Shown piece after piece: positions 8,524-16,886 of a stretch of DNA of 64,000 nt. The DNA is taken from assembly GCA_020637235.1 (NCBI GenBank), contig JACJWG010000009.1:1-64000 (forward strand), written 5' to 3'. Positions within the stretch are counted from its first letter, which is position 1, and the number at the start of each line of letters is the position of its first letter. The notes beneath the pieces were generated by a model. It did no database searches, was not told the DNA's origin, and worked only from the letters and a program-made list of their open reading frames with translations. The position numbers were made by a program, and so were the translations under genes. This DNA is from Acidimicrobiaceae bacterium. GTDB taxonomy: Bacteria > Actinomycetota > Acidimicrobiia > Acidimicrobiales > Ilumatobacteraceae.

Positions 8524-9990
8524 CTAGAAGTCCAGCGCCGACAGGTCGGGTATCCACCGACGGGCCCGATCCGTGGCCTCGCGCCATCGGTCGCGGTCGA
8601 CGATCTCCGAGGCGGGATCCGGCTCCACCCGTCCGGCGGGGCGCCACGCGGCGGCGACGTCGTCGAACGAGGTCCACTCCCCGACGGCCAGGCCGGCGAG
8701 GAATCCGGCGCCCATCGTGGTCGCGTCGGCGACCGGCGCGATCTCGACCGGCCGCTGCGCCGCGTCGGCGAGCGCCTGGACGAAGGTGGCGTTGCGGCTC
8801 ATCCCTCCGTCGACGCGGAGCACGCCGATCGGGCGGCCGGTGTCGGCCTCGGCTGCCTCCACCAGGTCGGCGCCGCGGTGGGCGATGCCCTCCAGCACGG
8901 CGCGCACGACGTGCGGTCGCTCGGTCCCGCGGGTCAGGCCGAACAGCGAGCCTCGTGCCCCGTAGTCCCAGTGCGGGGTCCCGAGGCCGAGCAACGCGGG
9001 GACGTACACGACCCCTCCCGTGCTGGTGCACTGCGCGGCGACCTCGTCGCTCCCCGCCGGTGAATCGATCAACTGGAGGTCGTCGTGGAGCCAGTCGATG
9101 TTGGATCCCGCCGCGAGCATGATCCCCTCGACGCCCCACACCGTGTCCGCCGGATCGTCGCCGTGCGCCCAGACGACGATCGGGAAGGTGCCGTGGTCGC
9201 TGCGGTTCGCAGTGGCGGGTGCCCCGGGGCCGACGCACATGTCGAGCATGCCGCCGGTGCCGAAGGTGATCTTGACGTCGCCCGGTCGCACGCAACTCTG
9301 TCCGACGAGGCTGCCCTGCTGGTCGCCGACCAGCGCGGCGAGCGGGGGAGCGCCGGGAAGTGCCGTGGCCGGCGCCACCACCCCGGTGGTGTCGACCAGG
9401 CGGGGGAGCATCGCTCGCGGCACCGACAGCACCTCGAGCACCGTGTCGTTCCAGTCGGCGGCGTGTGGCGAGAGCATGCCGGTCACCGCGGCATTCGACC
9501 GGTCGGTCACGTGTTCCCGGCCACCGGTCAGGACCCACGCCATCCACGTGTCCACCGTGCCGACGCACAGGTCGCGGGTTCGCCCCGGGTCGAACTGGTC
9601 GAGCAGCGCGACCACCTTGGTGGCCGACTGGTTCGGGGCGAACGCGAGGCCGTGCTCGGCTCGGGCCGCCATGCAGGCGCCCACCGTGCGCAGGTCCTGC
9701 CAGCCGAGGCCGGGGCCGATCGGCTCGCCCGTCGCCCGGTCCCACAGCACGGTCGAGGCACGCTGGGTCGTCACGCCGACGGCCGCGACCGGCGCGCCGT
9801 GCTCGGCGAGGGCCGCGTGCGCCAGGTCGAGCGCCGTGGCCGCGAGGTGCGCGGCGTCGAACTCGACGAGACCCGGGAACGGCGTGTTCGGTGGGGTGCG
9901 GCGGTAGTGCACCGCGCCCAGGGTCGCGTCGGGGTGCATCACCGCGGCGCGGACGCCGGTGGTGCCGATGTCGATGACGAGCACACTCAT
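8524..9990 (-). CDS. FGGY-family sugar/polyol kinase, glycerol-kinase-like
   Basis: 488 residues. The actin-like kinase fold is clear: phosphate-1 motif DIGTTGVRAAVM at the N-terminus, GDQQGSLVGQ in the middle and DGGMSRNATFVQALAD in the C-terminal half. It resembles glycerol kinase, but two glycerol-contacting sites differ from the canonical glpK in this window: QRAS replaces QRET, and the DPYFSGTK tyrosine region reads APNQSATK. The substrate may therefore not be glycerol. The ATG overlaps the stop of the upstream membrane protein (ATGA). It is the last gene of the glpD-agpS unit, so a glycerol- or DHA-related substrate is plausible. Confidence 0.8.
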   Translation of the reverse strand: MSVLVIDIGTTGVRAAVMHPDATLGAVHYRRTPPNTPFPGLVEFDAAHLAATALDLAHAALAEHGAPVAAVGVTTQRASTVLWDRATGEPIGPGLGWQDLRTVGACMAARAEHGLAFAPNQSATKVVALLDQFDPGRTRDLCVGTVDTWMAWVLTGGREHVTDRSNAAVTGMLSPHAADWNDTVLEVLSVPRAMLPRLVDTTGVVAPATALPGAPPLAALVGDQQGSLVGQSCVRPGDVKITFGTGGMLDMCVGPGAPATANRSDHGTFPIVVWAHGDDPADTVWGVEGIMLAAGSNIDWLHDDLQLIDSPAGSDEVAAQCTSTGGVVYVPALLGLGTPHWDYGARGSLFGLTRGTERPHVVRAVLEGIAHRGADLVEAAEADTGRPIGVLRVDGGMSRNATFVQALADAAQRPVEIAPVADATTMGAGFLAGLAVGEWTSFDDVAAAWRPAGRVEPDPASEIVDRDRWREATDRARRWIPDLSALDF

Positions 9991-10424
9991 CGTCCGTCGT
10001 CCTCTCTCCGGTGCGTCGTCGGACGCACGCCGTTGCGCAGCAGCACCATCCCGAGCACACCGCCGAGCACGCCGGCGAACAGGGTGGCCATCAGGTTGAA
10101 CAGGGCAGCGAAGAAGTTCACCTCGTCGCCACGGATCAGCTTCACGGCGATGAACACCACCTGTGCGGCGAGATAGGTGGACGAGGCCGTGATCAGGGCG
10201 TGGGCGAACGGCAGCGATCGATCCTGTGCCCACGCCGCGACCCCGCTGCCGAGCACGAACCCGCCGAGGGCGCACAGGCTGAACAAGAAGGCCAGCCCAC
10301 CGTCGTCGTTGCCGTCGGCCCACTGTGCTGCGATGGAGAACGGGATCGCGAACACCAGGCACACGGCCGCACCCTGGCGGATGGCGACCAGATCCCAGGT
10401 GAGTCGACCGGTCGGGTCGCTCAC
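9987..10424 (-). CDS. small membrane protein, four predicted helices
   Basis: 145 residues, with hydrophobic segments at about 19-35, 46-66, 75-97 and 107-128 and a charged C-terminal tail. No family was recognised with confidence. The GTG start overlaps the AgpS-like gene stop and its own stop overlaps the kinase start, so the three are translationally coupled. The position between a flavoenzyme and a kinase suggests transport or membrane scaffolding for the same pathway (inference). Confidence 0.7.
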   Translation of the reverse strand: MSDPTGRLTWDLVAIRQGAAVCLVFAIPFSIAAQWADGNDDGGLAFLFSLCALGGFVLGSGVAAWAQDRSLPFAHALITASSTYLAAQVVFIAVKLIRGDEVNFFAALFNLMATLFAGVLGGVLGMVLLRNGVRPTTHRREDDGR

Positions 10425-11896
10425 GGCCACGCCACCTCCCCGAAGGGGGAGGGCAGCCCGAGCTTGCCGGGGTTGAGGATGCCCTGCGGATCGAGCGCGT
10501 CCTTCACGGCTCGCAGCACGTCGAACGAACCGCCGAGCGCCTCGCGGACGAATCTGGCTCGGTTGAGCCCGACGCCGTGGTGGTGCGACAGGTTGCCGCC
10601 ATGAGCGAGCACGGCGCGCTGCCCGGCGTCCCACATCGCCACGTACGTCGACTCGACCTCGTCGGCCGGCGGGGTGGCGGCGAAGGTGAAGTAGAGGCAC
10701 GCGCCGTCGGCGTAGCTGTGCGAGAGATGGCAGGTGGCCGCCCTGGCGTGCGGGACCGCCAGCATGGCGGTGCGCACCTGGTCGAAGATCGGCACGAGTG
10801 CCGACCACGGTGCGGCGATCTCGAGCGTGTCGACGACGTAGCCCTTGTGCGTGAGTGCCTGGAGCGCGCTCGTGTCGTTGCGGTGGTGCGTCCACCGCTC
10901 CACCCGCTCGGGGCCGAGCGACGCCGCCTGCGCGCATTCCTGCGCCACGACCCGCATCGTGGCCTCGACGATCTCGGGGTCGCCCTCGTCGAGCACCAGC
11001 AACATGCACTGCGAACCGTCGCCGCCCTGACCGCGGGCGCTCTCGGGTGCGTCGTACAGCCGCAGCACCGCCGGCGTGGCGCCACGTTGCAGGATGCGAC
11101 GGCACGCGTCGATGCCGGCGCCGAAGTCGCCGAACGCGTACGAGGCCATCGCCGGCGCAGCGGGGAGGGGATGGGTGCGCAACCACACCCGCGTGATCAC
11201 CCCGAGCGTGCCCTCGCTCCCGACGAACAGCTGGGTGAGATCCGGTCCCACGGCTGCGGCGGGCGCGCCGCCGGTACGGATGGTGCTGCCGTCGGCGAGC
11301 ACCACCTCGAGGCCGACCACCATGTCCTCGATCTTCCCGTAGCGGGTGCTGTACTGGCCGGCGCCTCGACACGCCACCCAGCCCCCCACGGTCGCGAGGT
11401 CGAAGCTCTGCGGGAAGTGGCCGACCGAGCACCCGTGTGCGGCCAGCTCGCGTTCGAGGTCGGGTCCGAAGGTCCCGGCGAGCACGTCCACCACGCCGGA
11501 CGTGGTGTCGATCGAGCGCACCCCCTGCAGCGACGAGAGGTCGAGCACGACGCCGCCGAACACCGGGACCGACGCCCCGCACACCCCGCTGCGCCCGGCA
11601 GCGACGGTGAGCGGCAGACGGTGGTCGCGACACACCGCCACCACGGCGGCCACGGCGGCCACCGTCGTCGGCGAGCACACCACCGACGCCAGCTGCGGGA
11701 CGCGGCCGGCGAGCGACCAGTGCATCGCGAGCGGCCACCAGTCGCGACTGGCCTCCGCTCGTTCGTCGATGTCGGTCGTGGTGGGGCACGCCGCGGTGAG
11801 CGCTGCGATCGCCGCGTCGGACACCGTCACGACGGTGGTGGCGAGATGTGCGTCGGAGCCCGTGCGTTCGATGGGTGAGGTGGGTCGCGTGGTCAT
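10421..11896 (-). CDS. FAD-binding oxidase, alkyl-DHAP synthase (AgpS)-like
   Basis: 491 residues of the VAO/PCMH flavoprotein family. The FAD-binding half shows PTTVAAVAAVVAVCRDH, the VAAGRSGVCGA loop and GATVGG-type FDLATVGGWVACRGAGQ near residue 175. The cap half ends with GGNLSHHHGVGLNR, the His-rich motif typical of alkyldihydroxyacetonephosphate synthases, and SRDWWP occurs near the N-terminus as in mycobacterial AgpS-like proteins. AgpS swaps the acyl chain of acyl-DHAP for an alcohol in ether-lipid synthesis; D-lactate- or glycolate-oxidase-like activity is the alternative. It starts 13 bp after glpD and is in the same operon. Confidence 0.8.
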   Translation of the reverse strand: MTTRPTSPIERTGSDAHLATTVVTVSDAAIAALTAACPTTTDIDERAEASRDWWPLAMHWSLAGRVPQLASVVCSPTTVAAVAAVVAVCRDHRLPLTVAAGRSGVCGASVPVFGGVVLDLSSLQGVRSIDTTSGVVDVLAGTFGPDLERELAAHGCSVGHFPQSFDLATVGGWVACRGAGQYSTRYGKIEDMVVGLEVVLADGSTIRTGGAPAAAVGPDLTQLFVGSEGTLGVITRVWLRTHPLPAAPAMASYAFGDFGAGIDACRRILQRGATPAVLRLYDAPESARGQGGDGSQCMLLVLDEGDPEIVEATMRVVAQECAQAASLGPERVERWTHHRNDTSALQALTHKGYVVDTLEIAAPWSALVPIFDQVRTAMLAVPHARAATCHLSHSYADGACLYFTFAATPPADEVESTYVAMWDAGQRAVLAHGGNLSHHHGVGLNRARFVREALGGSFDVLRAVKDALDPQGILNPGKLGLPSPFGEVAWP

Positions 11897-11909
11897 CGGG
11901 ATGCCTCGT

Positions 11910-13604
11910 TCAGGTGGGCTGCGGGTCGGCGGGTGCGGGCTCGGGGACGTGCATCGCGGCCGCCTCCTCGGCGCACGACCGCCGGAACGACGCCACCTCG
12001 CGAGCGATGTCGTCGTCGTCCCAGCCGAGGTGCGGCGCGATCAGCCGGGCGACGTCCTCGGCAGCGGCGGCCGCTGCGTCGCGGTCGGCGAGACGCGCCC
12101 GGGTGCGCCGGCTGAGCACGTCGTCGAGGGTGGTGGCCATCTCGTGTCGCACCGCCCACACGGCCTCGACCCGTCGGTAGGCCAGCCCGGGCACCAGGGG
12201 CTCGAGCAGCGCGGGATCGCCCGCAGCGAGCGCGAGCACCGACCGGGACTCGGCGCCGTGGCGGGCGAACAGGTCGGGGTCGTCGCCCCGACCCGGCGAC
12301 CCCGCGCCGACGAGGCGCTGACGGCGGGTGCGGCACCGGGCGTCGCGGCCGAGTACCGACAGCACCTCGTCGACGGTGTCCTCGGCCATTTCGCGATAGG
12401 TGGTGAGCTTGCCGCCGGTGACGGTGACGACGCCCTGCGCGCTGCGGGTGATCCGATGCCGACGCGACAGGTCGGCGGTGCGGCCCGACGCGTCGCTCTT
12501 CACGAGTGGACGCAGGCCGGCCCACGCACCGGTGACGTCGCCGGCGGTGATCGGCCGCCCGTCGGCGGGGACGACCGACGCGTTCAGTGCCCGGAGCACG
12601 TAGGCGACGTCGTCGGCGGTGCACGGCGGGTCGTCGAGCGGACCGCGGTAGTCGGTGTCGGTGGTGCCGACGTAGGTGTGGCGGAAGGTGCCGTCGGGGC
12701 GAGGCCCCCACGGCACGACGAACAGGCTGCGGCGGTCCTTCGGCACCGGGATCACCACCGCGATGTCGTTGCGCACCCGCTCCCACGGCACCGTGAGGTG
12801 CACGCCCTTGGCGGGTCGGATGCCGTCGGGGTCCGCGCCCTCGTCGATGGCGCGCACCTCGTCGCTCCACACGCCGGCGGCGTTCACCACGACGCGAGCC
12901 CGCACGGGGAACCGGCGCCCGTCCGCCTCCACCACCAAACCGGACACGGACGACGATCCGTCGCCGTCGCGCAGCACGTCGATCGCCGCGCAGCGAGTGG
13001 CCACGGCGGCGCCGTGTGCCGCAGCGGTGCGTGCGACGGTGAGCACCAAGCGGGCGTCGTCGACCGCGGCGTCGAAGTACAGATAGGCGGCCAGCACCCG
13101 GTCGGCCGGCATGGTGGGCATGTGGGCGAGCGCCGCCGCCCGGTTCAGCCGGCGGTGCAGTTTGCCGATCCGCCAGCCGCCGGTGAGGTCGTACATCCAC
13201 ATCGCCGAGCCCAGCGCTCGCGCGACCTTGCGGTGGACGACGCTCGTGGTCTCCTGATCGGCGCCGGGCTTGCCGAGGATCGGGATCATGAACGGCATCA
13301 CGCTCACCAGATGTGGCGCGTTCTTGCGTAGACGCTGACGCTCGCGCAGCGCCTCGTACACGAGCCGCACCTCGCCCTGTTGCAGGTAGCGGAGTCCGCC
13401 GTGCACCAGCTTCGAACTCTTCGACGAGGTGCCCGACGCGAGGTCGTCGCGCTCGATCAACGCGGTGCGCAACCCGCGCGTCGCGGCGTCGAGCGCCACG
13501 CCGGCACCGGTGATGCCGCCGCCCACCACCAGGACGTCGAACTGCTCGTGCTCGAGTCGGCGCAGCATCTGGCCGCGGTCGAAGGGCACGGAGGGCGCAG
13601 GCAC
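11910..13604 (-). CDS. glpD: aerobic glycerol-3-phosphate dehydrogenase
   Basis: 564 residues. A membrane-associated flavoenzyme oxidising glycerol-3-phosphate to DHAP and passing electrons to quinone. The dinucleotide-binding motif VVGGGITGAGVALDAATRG lies near residue 20, followed by SGTSSKSSKLVHGGLRYL, a strong GlpD signature; RPAKGVHLTVPW and VTGGKLTTYREMAEDTVD are also typical. The frame is open much further upstream, but GTG 13604 is chosen because TACGAT sits 6 bp before it and the extension is low complexity and antisense to the Fur gene. It is divergent from the fur-like gene and heads the glpD-agpS-kinase unit. Confidence 0.93.
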   Translation of the reverse strand: MPAPSVPFDRGQMLRRLEHEQFDVLVVGGGITGAGVALDAATRGLRTALIERDDLASGTSSKSSKLVHGGLRYLQQGEVRLVYEALRERQRLRKNAPHLVSVMPFMIPILGKPGADQETTSVVHRKVARALGSAMWMYDLTGGWRIGKLHRRLNRAAALAHMPTMPADRVLAAYLYFDAAVDDARLVLTVARTAAAHGAAVATRCAAIDVLRDGDGSSSVSGLVVEADGRRFPVRARVVVNAAGVWSDEVRAIDEGADPDGIRPAKGVHLTVPWERVRNDIAVVIPVPKDRRSLFVVPWGPRPDGTFRHTYVGTTDTDYRGPLDDPPCTADDVAYVLRALNASVVPADGRPITAGDVTGAWAGLRPLVKSDASGRTADLSRRHRITRSAQGVVTVTGGKLTTYREMAEDTVDEVLSVLGRDARCRTRRQRLVGAGSPGRGDDPDLFARHGAESRSVLALAAGDPALLEPLVPGLAYRRVEAVWAVRHEMATTLDDVLSRRTRARLADRDAAAAAAEDVARLIAPHLGWDDDDIAREVASFRRSCAEEAAAMHVPEPAPADPQPT

Positions 13605-13610
13605 GCTGGC

Positions 13611-13616
13611 ATCGTA
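13611..13616 (-). promoter_or_regulatory. -10 box of glpD (leaderless)
   Basis: TACGAT on the minus strand, 6 bp from the GTG start. Confidence 0.5.
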
Positions 13617-13698
13617 CGCAGGGGCCGGGGGCCCGTGCGTCGTCCGGCGCGCGCGACGGCGTGCGCGAGCGGTGAGAGGTGCTCCCGATCTGCAGGAA

Positions 13699-13728
13699 TT
13701 GCGAACGAGCAACTGTTGCGAATACGGT
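13699..13728 (+). promoter_or_regulatory. promoter with repeated TTGCGAA operator-like sites of the Fur-family gene
   Basis: TTGCGA (13699-13704) and TACGGT (13723-13728) form a -35/-10 pair with an 18-bp spacer; the -10 lies 8 bp before the GTG start. TTGCGAA occurs twice, 17 bp apart (13699-13705, 13716-13722), with GCAAC between them, so the promoter is framed by a repeated half-site. Autoregulation by the encoded repressor is inference. Confidence 0.55.
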
Positions 13729-13736
13729 CCGTCCTC

Positions 13737-14258
13737 GTGCGGAACCCGGACGAGCTCGCGAGCGCCTTTCGCGCCGTCGGCCTGAAGGTCACCCCGCAAC
13801 GGCTCGCGCTCTTCCGGCTGTTGCACGACAACGGCTCGCACCCGTCGGCCGAAGCCCTGCACCTGGCAGCGAGCGCCAGCATGCCGGGCATCTCGTTGCG
13901 GACCGTGTACCAGACCCTGAGCGACCTCGTCGCGATGGGCGAGCTGCGCCAGATGCAACTGTGCGCGGGCTCGGCCCGGTTCGATCCCAACGTCGACGAC
14001 CACCATCACCTGCTCTGTGACCGCTGCCAATCGGTGCGCGACGTGTACGTCGATGGTCTCGGCGCCGTGACCGTCGACGCGGCGGCCTTCGGCGGGTTCC
14101 GGGTACGTGCCACCGATCTCGTGTTCCGCGGCCTCTGCGCCGAGTGCACCGAGTGCGCCGACGGCGCTGCGGACACCCTCGACCCCAGCATCCGGGCCAC
14201 CCGGCCCGGATCTCCACACCACCACCACATCACCACCACAAAGGAAGCCACGTCATGA
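13737..14258 (+). CDS. Fur/PerR-family metal-dependent repressor
   Basis: 173 residues. The winged-helix half includes LKVTPQRLALFRLL, HPSAEALHLAA and the recognition-helix region GISLRTVYQTLSDLV. The C-terminal half has the HHHLLCDRCQ metal motif and CAEC, so a structural zinc site is likely. PerR-like peroxide sensing fits the downstream rubrerythrin. Unusually, about 35 residues follow the last CxxC, ending in a His/Thr-rich tail, longer than most Fur proteins. The GTG at 13737 is favoured by a -10 box 8 bp upstream. The stop overlaps the rubrerythrin start (ATGA). Confidence 0.88.
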   Translation: MRNPDELASAFRAVGLKVTPQRLALFRLLHDNGSHPSAEALHLAASASMPGISLRTVYQTLSDLVAMGELRQMQLCAGSARFDPNVDDHHHLLCDRCQSVRDVYVDGLGAVTVDAAAFGGFRVRATDLVFRGLCAECTECADGAADTLDPSIRATRPGSPHHHHITTTKEATS

Positions 14259-14668
14259 GCCTCAACGGCACCAAGACCCACGAGAACCTGAAGGAAGCCT
14301 TCGCCGGCGAGAGCCAGGCCAACCGCCGCTACCTGTGGTTCGCGCAGAAGGCCGACGTCGAGGGCTACCCCGACGCCGCCGCACTCTTCCGTTCGGTCGC
14401 CGAGGGCGAGACCGGTCACGCGCACGGACACCTCGAGTTCCTCGCCCAGGTCGGCGACCCGGCGACCGGCGAGCCGATCGGTGAGACCGAGGACAACTTC
14501 AAGTCCGCCGTCGCCGGCGAGACCTACGAGTACACCCAGATGTACCCGGGCTTCGCGAAGACCGCTCGTGACGAGGGCTTCGCCGAGATCGCCGATTGGT
14601 TCGAGACGCTCGCCCGCGCCGAGAAGAGCCACGCCGGTCGCTTCCAGCAGGGCCTCGAGGCCCTCTGA
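14255..14668 (+). CDS. rubrerythrin (di-iron domain only)
   Basis: 137 residues: the ferritin-like di-iron domain with the C-terminal rubredoxin domain absent. Ligand-bearing segments AFAGESQANRRY, EGETGHAHGH, AGETYEYTQMYP and RAEKSHAGRF follow in the normal order. Rubrerythrins reduce hydrogen peroxide in the cytoplasm. AAAGGA about 10 nt before the ATG is a good ribosome binding site and lies inside the end of the fur-like gene. Without a rubredoxin domain it needs an outside electron donor; the Fe-S protein encoded next is a candidate (inference). Confidence 0.93.
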   Translation: MSLNGTKTHENLKEAFAGESQANRRYLWFAQKADVEGYPDAAALFRSVAEGETGHAHGHLEFLAQVGDPATGEPIGETEDNFKSAVAGETYEYTQMYPGFAKTARDEGFAEIADWFETLARAEKSHAGRFQQGLEAL

Positions 14669-14694
14669 TCCAGCACTGATCCAGCACGTCGACG

Positions 14695-14734
14695 CGAGTC
14701 GGGACCTCCGCCACCGGCGACGGTTCCCGACTCG
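14695..14734 (+). other. long inverted repeat between rubrerythrin and the Fe-S protein gene
   Basis: CGAGTCGGGA (14695-14704) pairs perfectly with TCCCGACTCG (14725-14734) around a 20-nt loop. No T-tract follows, so it could be an attenuator, an operator or a processing site. The gap also holds a direct repeat of TGATCCAGCAC (14667-14687). Confidence 0.6.
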
Positions 14735-14752
14735 TGCGACACTGGGGCGACG

Positions 14753-16066
14753 ATGACCACCACCTACGACCCGAAGCACCCGAAGTACCTCGACGAGGCC
14801 GACGTCCGCGAGGAGCTCACCCGGGTGTACGACCTCTGCCACGGCTGCCGGCTCTGCTTCAAGTTCTGCACCTCGTTCCCGACGCTGTTCGAATTCATCG
14901 ACCGCCACGACGACCAGGACGCCGGTCGGCTCACGCCCGCCCAGCAGGACCAGGTGGTGGACGAGTGCTTCCAGTGCAAGCTCTGCTACATCAACTGCCC
15001 GTACATCCCCGAGTTGCACGAGTGGAACCTCGACTTCCCGCGGCTCATGCTGCGCACCGAGGCGATGCGTCACAGCAACGGCCTGAAGAGCGCACGCAGC
15101 AAGGCCACGACGGCCGTCATGGGTCGCACCGACCTGCTCGGCAAGGTGGCCTCGGCCACGGCCCCGGTCACCAACAAGATCGTCGCCGCGCCCGCCGGCT
15201 CGCCGCTGCGCAAGGCGGTCGAGAAGGTGACGGGGGTGTCGAGCGTGCGGCTGCTGCCGCCGTACGCGAAGCAGCGCTTCTCGACCTGGTTCACGCGGCG
15301 CACCAAGGTGCGCATCAACAAGCGCCAGGGCCGGGTCGCAGTGTTCCCCACGTGCCTCGTCGAGTACCAGAAGCCCGAGATCGGTCACGACCTCGTGAAG
15401 GTGTACGAGCGCAACGGCATCGAGTGCAGCCTCGCCGACGGGGCCGGGTGCTGCGGCGCACCGTTCCTGCACAGCGGTGATCTGCCTGCGTTCGACAAGA
15501 TCGCGCAGAAGAACGTGCGGGCGCTCGCCGACAGCGTGCGCAAGGGGATGGACATCGTCGTGCCCCAACCCACGTGTGGATACGTGCTGAAGAAGGACTA
15601 CGTCGACTACGTCGGTGGCGACGACGCCCGCCTCGTCGCCGAGCACACCTACGACGCCGCCGAATACCTGATGAAGGTGCACAAGTCCGAGGGCACGTCG
15701 CTCGACGTGGTGTTCGAGGGCGACGTGCCCGAGACCATCAGCTACCACGTGCCGTGCCACCTGAAGGCGCAGAACATCGGCCTGAAGAGTCGCGACCTCA
15801 TGAAGCTCACGGGCGCCAAGGTGAAGCTCGTCCAGCAGTGCAGCGGCATCGACGGCATGTGGGGGCTGCGTGCCGAGAACGCCGAACTGTCGGTGCCGAT
15901 CGCCCAGAAGCTCGCCGACGAGATCCGCCGGTCGGGCGGCGACGTGGTGGCGGGCGACTGCAATCTCGCCAACACCGCCATCGCGGAGCAGACCGGTGAA
16001 GACCCGCAGCACCCGCTGCAGGTGGTCGCACGCGCCTATGGCATCGTGCCCGAGTCCCCGCGCTGA
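14753..16066 (+). CDS. GlpC/HdrD-like protein with two [4Fe-4S] clusters and CCG domains
   Basis: 437 residues. The ferredoxin-like part has C29-C32-C35-C39 and C72-C75-C78-C82, binding two [4Fe-4S] clusters. The C-terminal two thirds holds two cysteine-rich CCG-type domains (GAGCCGAPFLHSGD near residue 230 and QQCSGIDGMWG near 365) as in GlpC and heterodisulfide reductase subunit D. It should shuttle electrons between a donor and a partner flavoprotein or rubrerythrin. The true GlpC partners glpA/glpB are absent; the neighbours are rubrerythrin and DUF3501, a combination also known from proteobacteria. Confidence 0.88.
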   Translation: MTTTYDPKHPKYLDEADVREELTRVYDLCHGCRLCFKFCTSFPTLFEFIDRHDDQDAGRLTPAQQDQVVDECFQCKLCYINCPYIPELHEWNLDFPRLMLRTEAMRHSNGLKSARSKATTAVMGRTDLLGKVASATAPVTNKIVAAPAGSPLRKAVEKVTGVSSVRLLPPYAKQRFSTWFTRRTKVRINKRQGRVAVFPTCLVEYQKPEIGHDLVKVYERNGIECSLADGAGCCGAPFLHSGDLPAFDKIAQKNVRALADSVRKGMDIVVPQPTCGYVLKKDYVDYVGGDDARLVAEHTYDAAEYLMKVHKSEGTSLDVVFEGDVPETISYHVPCHLKAQNIGLKSRDLMKLTGAKVKLVQQCSGIDGMWGLRAENAELSVPIAQKLADEIRRSGGDVVAGDCNLANTAIAEQTGEDPQHPLQVVARAYGIVPESPR

Positions 16067-16081
16067 GCCGTCGCACCACGT

Positions 16082-16693
16082 ATGAGCACCGACTCCCGAT
16101 CCCGCAAGCTCACCATCGCCGACATCGCCGACATGCGCGCCTACGAGCGCGAGCGTGAGGCGTTGCGCGCTCGGGTGATCGACCTCAAGTCGCGCCGGCG
16201 GATCTCGCTCGGCCACATCGTCACGGTGATGTTCGAGAACCGCGACACGATGCGCCACCAGGTGCAGGAGATGGCGCGGGTCGAGAAGATCGTCACCGAC
16301 GAGGGCATCCAGGACGAGCTCGACGCCTACAACCCGATGATCCCCGAGCCCGGCCAGTTGTGTGCCACGGTGTTCATCGAGCTGACGAGCGAGGAGCAGA
16401 TGCGGTTGTGGTTGCCCCGCCTCGTCGGGATCGAGCGCAGCTTCGTCGTCCGCCTCCCCGGTGGCGGCGAGGTGCGTTCGATCACCGAGGAGCAACACGA
16501 GAGCCAGCTCACCCGGCCCGATGTCACAGCAGCCGTCCACTACGTGCGCTTCGAGTTCACACCCGAGCAGGTCGACGGCTTCGTGGAGGGCGTGGTGCTC
16601 GCGAGCGATCACCCGGCCTACGCCGAGGAGATCGAACTCCTCCCGGCGACGATCGCCGAACTGCGCACCGATCTGCTGCCCGACCCGGCCTGA
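16082..16693 (+). CDS. DUF3501 family protein
   Basis: 203 residues. It matches the DUF3501 family in its basic N-terminus (LTIADIADMRAYERERE), the ISLGHIVTVMFENRDTM segment and the HYVRFEFTPEQV segment near residue 155. No catalytic residues are apparent and there is no signal or membrane segment. In other bacteria this family is found beside rubrerythrin and a CCG-domain Fe-S protein, as here. The start is 15 bp after the Fe-S gene stop. The function is unknown; a role in the same peroxide-linked electron pathway is inferred from context only. Confidence 0.85.
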   Translation: MSTDSRSRKLTIADIADMRAYEREREALRARVIDLKSRRRISLGHIVTVMFENRDTMRHQVQEMARVEKIVTDEGIQDELDAYNPMIPEPGQLCATVFIELTSEEQMRLWLPRLVGIERSFVVRLPGGGEVRSITEEQHESQLTRPDVTAAVHYVRFEFTPEQVDGFVEGVVLASDHPAYAEEIELLPATIAELRTDLLPDPA

Positions 16694-16826
16694 CCCGGGC
16701 TCGACCCGGGCTCACCTGTCGCCGCCGGCCAGGGGTGCCGATCGTCAAGGTGGGGCCACGCAGCGCGCGCACGATCGTCACCGAAAACGCGCAATTCGCC
16801 CCTTCCCAAAGCGACGCGTCCCGACC

Positions 16827-16832
16827 TAGATT
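16827..16832 (+). promoter_or_regulatory. -10 box of whiB
   Basis: TAGATT, followed by a leader of about 48 nt that ends in a GGGGGA ribosome binding site before the GTG. The 193-bp gap upstream also has two CCCGGGCTC repeats just after the DUF3501 stop. Confidence 0.5.
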
Positions 16833-16886
16833 CCCGGTTCGTGAGGCCGTGCCGGACCTCGCAGAACTCACCGACGGGGGACGAAC

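Noticed and set aside
13605..14228. N-terminal extension of GlpD over the fur region
   Set aside because: It would be antisense to the Fur gene; GlpD family length and the -10 box support GTG 13604.
14006..16612. 868-codon minus-strand frame
   Set aside because: Lies opposite rubrerythrin, the Fe-S protein and DUF3501, which have clear family motifs. It is the usual high-GC shadow frame.
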